Part shown: positions 62,105-64,000 of the stretch, piece by piece | Layout of the letters: each line of letters opens with the position of its first letter | How positions within the stretch are numbered: the first letter of the stretch is position 1 | Source: Flavobacterium araucananum | GTDB taxonomy: Bacteria > Bacteroidota > Bacteroidia > Flavobacteriales > Flavobacteriaceae | Length of the DNA: 64,000 nucleotides | Direction of reading: 5' to 3' | Assembly (NCBI RefSeq): GCF_002222055.1 | Contig: NZ_MUGS01000002.1 | Location: forward strand, 62,001 to 126,000 | Program-made: the position numbers and the translations under genes | The notes under the pieces: model-generated | Seen by the model: the letters and a program-made list of their open reading frames with translations, nothing else | What the model was told of the DNA's origin: nothing | Databases searched by the model: none

Positions 62105-64000
62105 ATGAAATTAGCCGAAATATCCATAAAACGTCCGTCGTTAGTGATTGTATTGTTTACAATCCTGATACTTGGTGGATTGTTTAGCTACAGCCAATTG
62201 GGCTATGAGCTGATCCCTAAATTTGAACAAAACGTTATTACGATTTCTACTGTTTATCCTGGAGCGTCTCCAAGTGAGGTAGAGAATACTGTAACCAAGA
62301 AAATTGAAGATGCGATTGCATCCCTGGAAAACGTTAAAAAAATTGACTCGAAATCGTACGAAAGTTTGTCTATCGTTTCGATTACACTGACATCAAACGC
62401 AAAAGTCGATTTTTCTTTGAATGATGCACAGCGTAAAATAAATGCGATTATTAGTGATTTGCCAGATGATGTAAAAACTCCGGCACTTACCAAATTCTCG
62501 CTGAGTGATTTACCAATTATGACTCTTGGTGCCAACGGAAAAATGGACGAAGCAGCATTTTATGACTTAATTGACAAAAAAATTGCGCCTATTTTATCTC
62601 GTGTACAAGGTGTTGCCCAGGTAAATATCATTGGTGGTTCTGAGCGTGAAATTCAGGTAAACCTTGATGCATTAAAAATGCAGGGTTACGGATTATCTGT
62701 TCCGCAGGTACAACAAAATATTCTGACTTCGAATCTGGATTTCCCAACAGGAAACATCCAGACTCGTAACCAGAAAATATTAATTCGTTTAGCGGGAAAA
62801 TATAAAAGTGTCGAAGAACTAAGAAACTTAGTAGTTTCTTCTCAAAACGGAATCCAGGTTCGTTTAAGTGATATTGCCGATGTTCAGGATACTCAAAAAA
62901 TTGCTGAAAAAATATCACGTGTAGATCAAAAAAGCGCCATTGTTTTGCAAATCGTAAAACAATCTGATGCAAATGCCGTAGCGGTAAGTGAGCAATTATT
63001 GAAAACAATTGCAATACTTGAAAAAGATTATAAAGTAAACCAGTTAAAACTGGAAGTAGCAAAAGACAGTACCGTCTTTACGCTTGAAGCAGCAGACTCT
63101 GTAGTTCACGATTTATTAATTGCAGTAGTTCTGGTAGCTTTTGTAATGTTGTTCTTCTTGCACAGTATTAGAAACTCATTGATTGTAATGGTGTCTATTC
63201 CGGCATCTTTGATCGCTACCTTTATTGGTATTTACTTAATGGGTTATACCCTGAACTTAATGAGTTTATTAGGATTATCTCTTGTTGTAGGTATTCTGGT
63301 CGATGATGCGATTGTGGTCCTCGAGAATATTTACCGACACATGGAGATGGGTAAAAGCCGTATTCGTGCATCGTATGACGGAACTGCCGAAATTGGTGGA
63401 ACGGTAACTTCGATTACATTAGTAATTGTGGTAGTGTTCTTGCCTATTGCAATGAGTTCCGGTTTAGTATCTAATATCATTACACAATTTTGTGTTACGG
63501 TAATTATATCAACTTTACTATCGCTTTTAGCTTCATTTACAATTATCCCTTGGTTATCATCTCGTTATGGTAAATTAGAGCATATTGAAGGAAAAAATTT
63601 CTTTGGAAGAGTAATTCTTGGTTTCGAAAGTTACCTGACACGTTTTACAAACTGGATTTCAGTATTGTTGACCTGGTGTTTGGATAATTACGGTAAAACA
63701 GTTGTTCTGGTATTGATATTATTCTTTGGATCTATTTTTGGACTTGGAGGTTTTATCGGTGGAGAGTTTTTTGCATCATCTGATAGTGGAGAATTCTTAG
63801 TTCAGATCGAAATGCCAAAAGATGCTTCGTTAGAACAAACGAACTTCATGACCCAAAAAGCCGAAGCTTACTTAAAAGGACAAGAATACGTTCACAGTCA
63901 AATTACAACGGTAGGACAAACCAGTGAAGGTTTTGGAGCATCGCAAGCTACAGCTTACAAAGCAGAGATTGACGTAAAAATGATCGAACAAAAAGATCGT
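62105..64000 (+). CDS. RND-family efflux permease (N-terminal 632 residues; cut by the window edge)
   Basis: The visible part covers helix 1 (SLVIVLFTILILGGLFSYSQ), the first porter domain (VENTVTKKIEDAIASLENV, VQGVAQVNIIGGSEREIQVN), helices 2-6 (LLIAVVLVAFVMLFFLHSI, SLIVMVSIPASLIATF) with the proton-relay acidic pair in VGILVDDAIVVLENIYRHME, and the start of the second porter domain. It is the inner-membrane motor of the TetR-controlled pump. Substrates are unknown; hydrophobic drugs or bile-like compounds are typical. It lies about 70 bp after the adaptor gene. Confidence 0.94.
   Translation, partial: MKLAEISIKRPSLVIVLFTILILGGLFSYSQLGYELIPKFEQNVITISTVYPGASPSEVENTVTKKIEDAIASLENVKKIDSKSYESLSIVSITLTSNAKVDFSLNDAQRKINAIISDLPDDVKTPALTKFSLSDLPIMTLGANGKMDEAAFYDLIDKKIAPILSRVQGVAQVNIIGGSEREIQVNLDALKMQGYGLSVPQVQQNILTSNLDFPTGNIQTRNQKILIRLAGKYKSVEELRNLVVSSQNGIQVRLSDIADVQDTQKIAEKISRVDQKSAIVLQIVKQSDANAVAVSEQLLKTIAILEKDYKVNQLKLEVAKDSTVFTLEAADSVVHDLLIAVVLVAFVMLFFLHSIRNSLIVMVSIPASLIATFIGIYLMGYTLNLMSLLGLSLVVGILVDDAIVVLENIYRHMEMGKSRIRASYDGTAEIGGTVTSITLVIVVVFLPIAMSSGLVSNIITQFCVTVIISTLLSLLASFTIIPWLSSRYGKLEHIEGKNFFGRVILGFESYLTRFTNWISVLLTWCLDNYGKTVVLVLILFFGSIFGLGGFIGGEFFASSDSGEFLVQIEMPKDASLEQTNFMTQKAEAYLKGQEYVHSQITTVGQTSEGFGASQATAYKAEIDVKMIEQKDR

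Noticed and set aside
62254..63062. Minus-strand frames inside the RND permease gene
   Set aside because: Shadows of the pump gene, which is continuous and motif-rich on the plus strand.

Overview
The window is a 64 kb piece of a low-GC Bacteroidota chromosome, almost certainly Flavobacterium or a close relative. The signs are promoters of the TTG-N19-22-TAnnTTTG type, a T9SS C-terminal sorting domain on a secreted pectate lyase, TonB receptors with carboxypeptidase-regulatory N-termini, a VgrG/PAAR-like module of the Bacteroidota type VI secretion kind, and many short palindromic intergenic repeats typical of flavobacteria. No rRNA, tRNA, CRISPR array or intact transposase was seen.

Layout. 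1-5.9 kb: LD-carboxypeptidase (cut by the window edge), a secreted EEP-family hydrolase, 3-hydroxyanthranilate dioxygenase, a small convergent antitoxin/toxin-like pair, a secreted class II cyclic-nucleotide phosphodiesterase and an ALDH7-type dehydrogenase. 5.9-9.9 kb: pectate lyase and a BI-1 membrane protein. 10-24.1 kb: a complete 14-gene nuoA-N operon on the minus strand, read from a strong promoter at 24.16-24.19 kb, with a NuoG that lacks the molybdopterin-like domain and an ORF6N DNA-binding gene lodged between nuoH and nuoI. 24.3-28.5 kb: cold-shock protein, aspS, a TlpA-like thioredoxin, a MORN-like lipoprotein-size protein. 28.5-37 kb: a T6SS accessory array (vgrG, DUF4280 PAAR-like spike, two paralogous putative effectors, four full TPR proteins, two broken TPR copies, a chimeric scar and an unknown membrane-anchored protein). 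37.3-43.6 kb: siderophore receptor plus two PepSY reductase-type proteins and two small membrane proteins. 43.8-48.6 kb: sucAB of the 2-oxoglutarate dehydrogenase and a small outer-membrane-type protein. 49-56.8 kb: a trehalose-type locus (LacI regulator, TonB receptor, MFS carrier, GH37 trehalase with a calcium-loop motif). 57.1-58.1 kb: polyprenyl synthetase. 58.4-64 kb: YceI, TetR, TolC, membrane-fusion protein and the start of an RND pump.

How genes work together. The nuo operon and sucAB serve respiration and the TCA cycle. The VgrG-spike-effector-TPR order is that of a T6SS cargo island with its presumed immunity genes, and the region carries clear marks of tandem duplication and deletion. 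The LacI gene faces the receptor across two palindromic operators 21 bp apart. The yceI and tetR-efflux promoters share the same 28-bp inverted repeat (GGAAACT-N14-AGTTTCC, three perfect copies), which predicts one TetR regulon.

The most notable non-gene content is a family of four ~135-bp elements bounded by 17-bp inverted repeats (two by the iron locus, two in the trehalose locus), a REP-like repeat found next to two small DNA-binding-protein genes, and degenerate word-like repeats in junctions of the nuo and suc operons. All functional calls are by recognition from sequence; no search was run.
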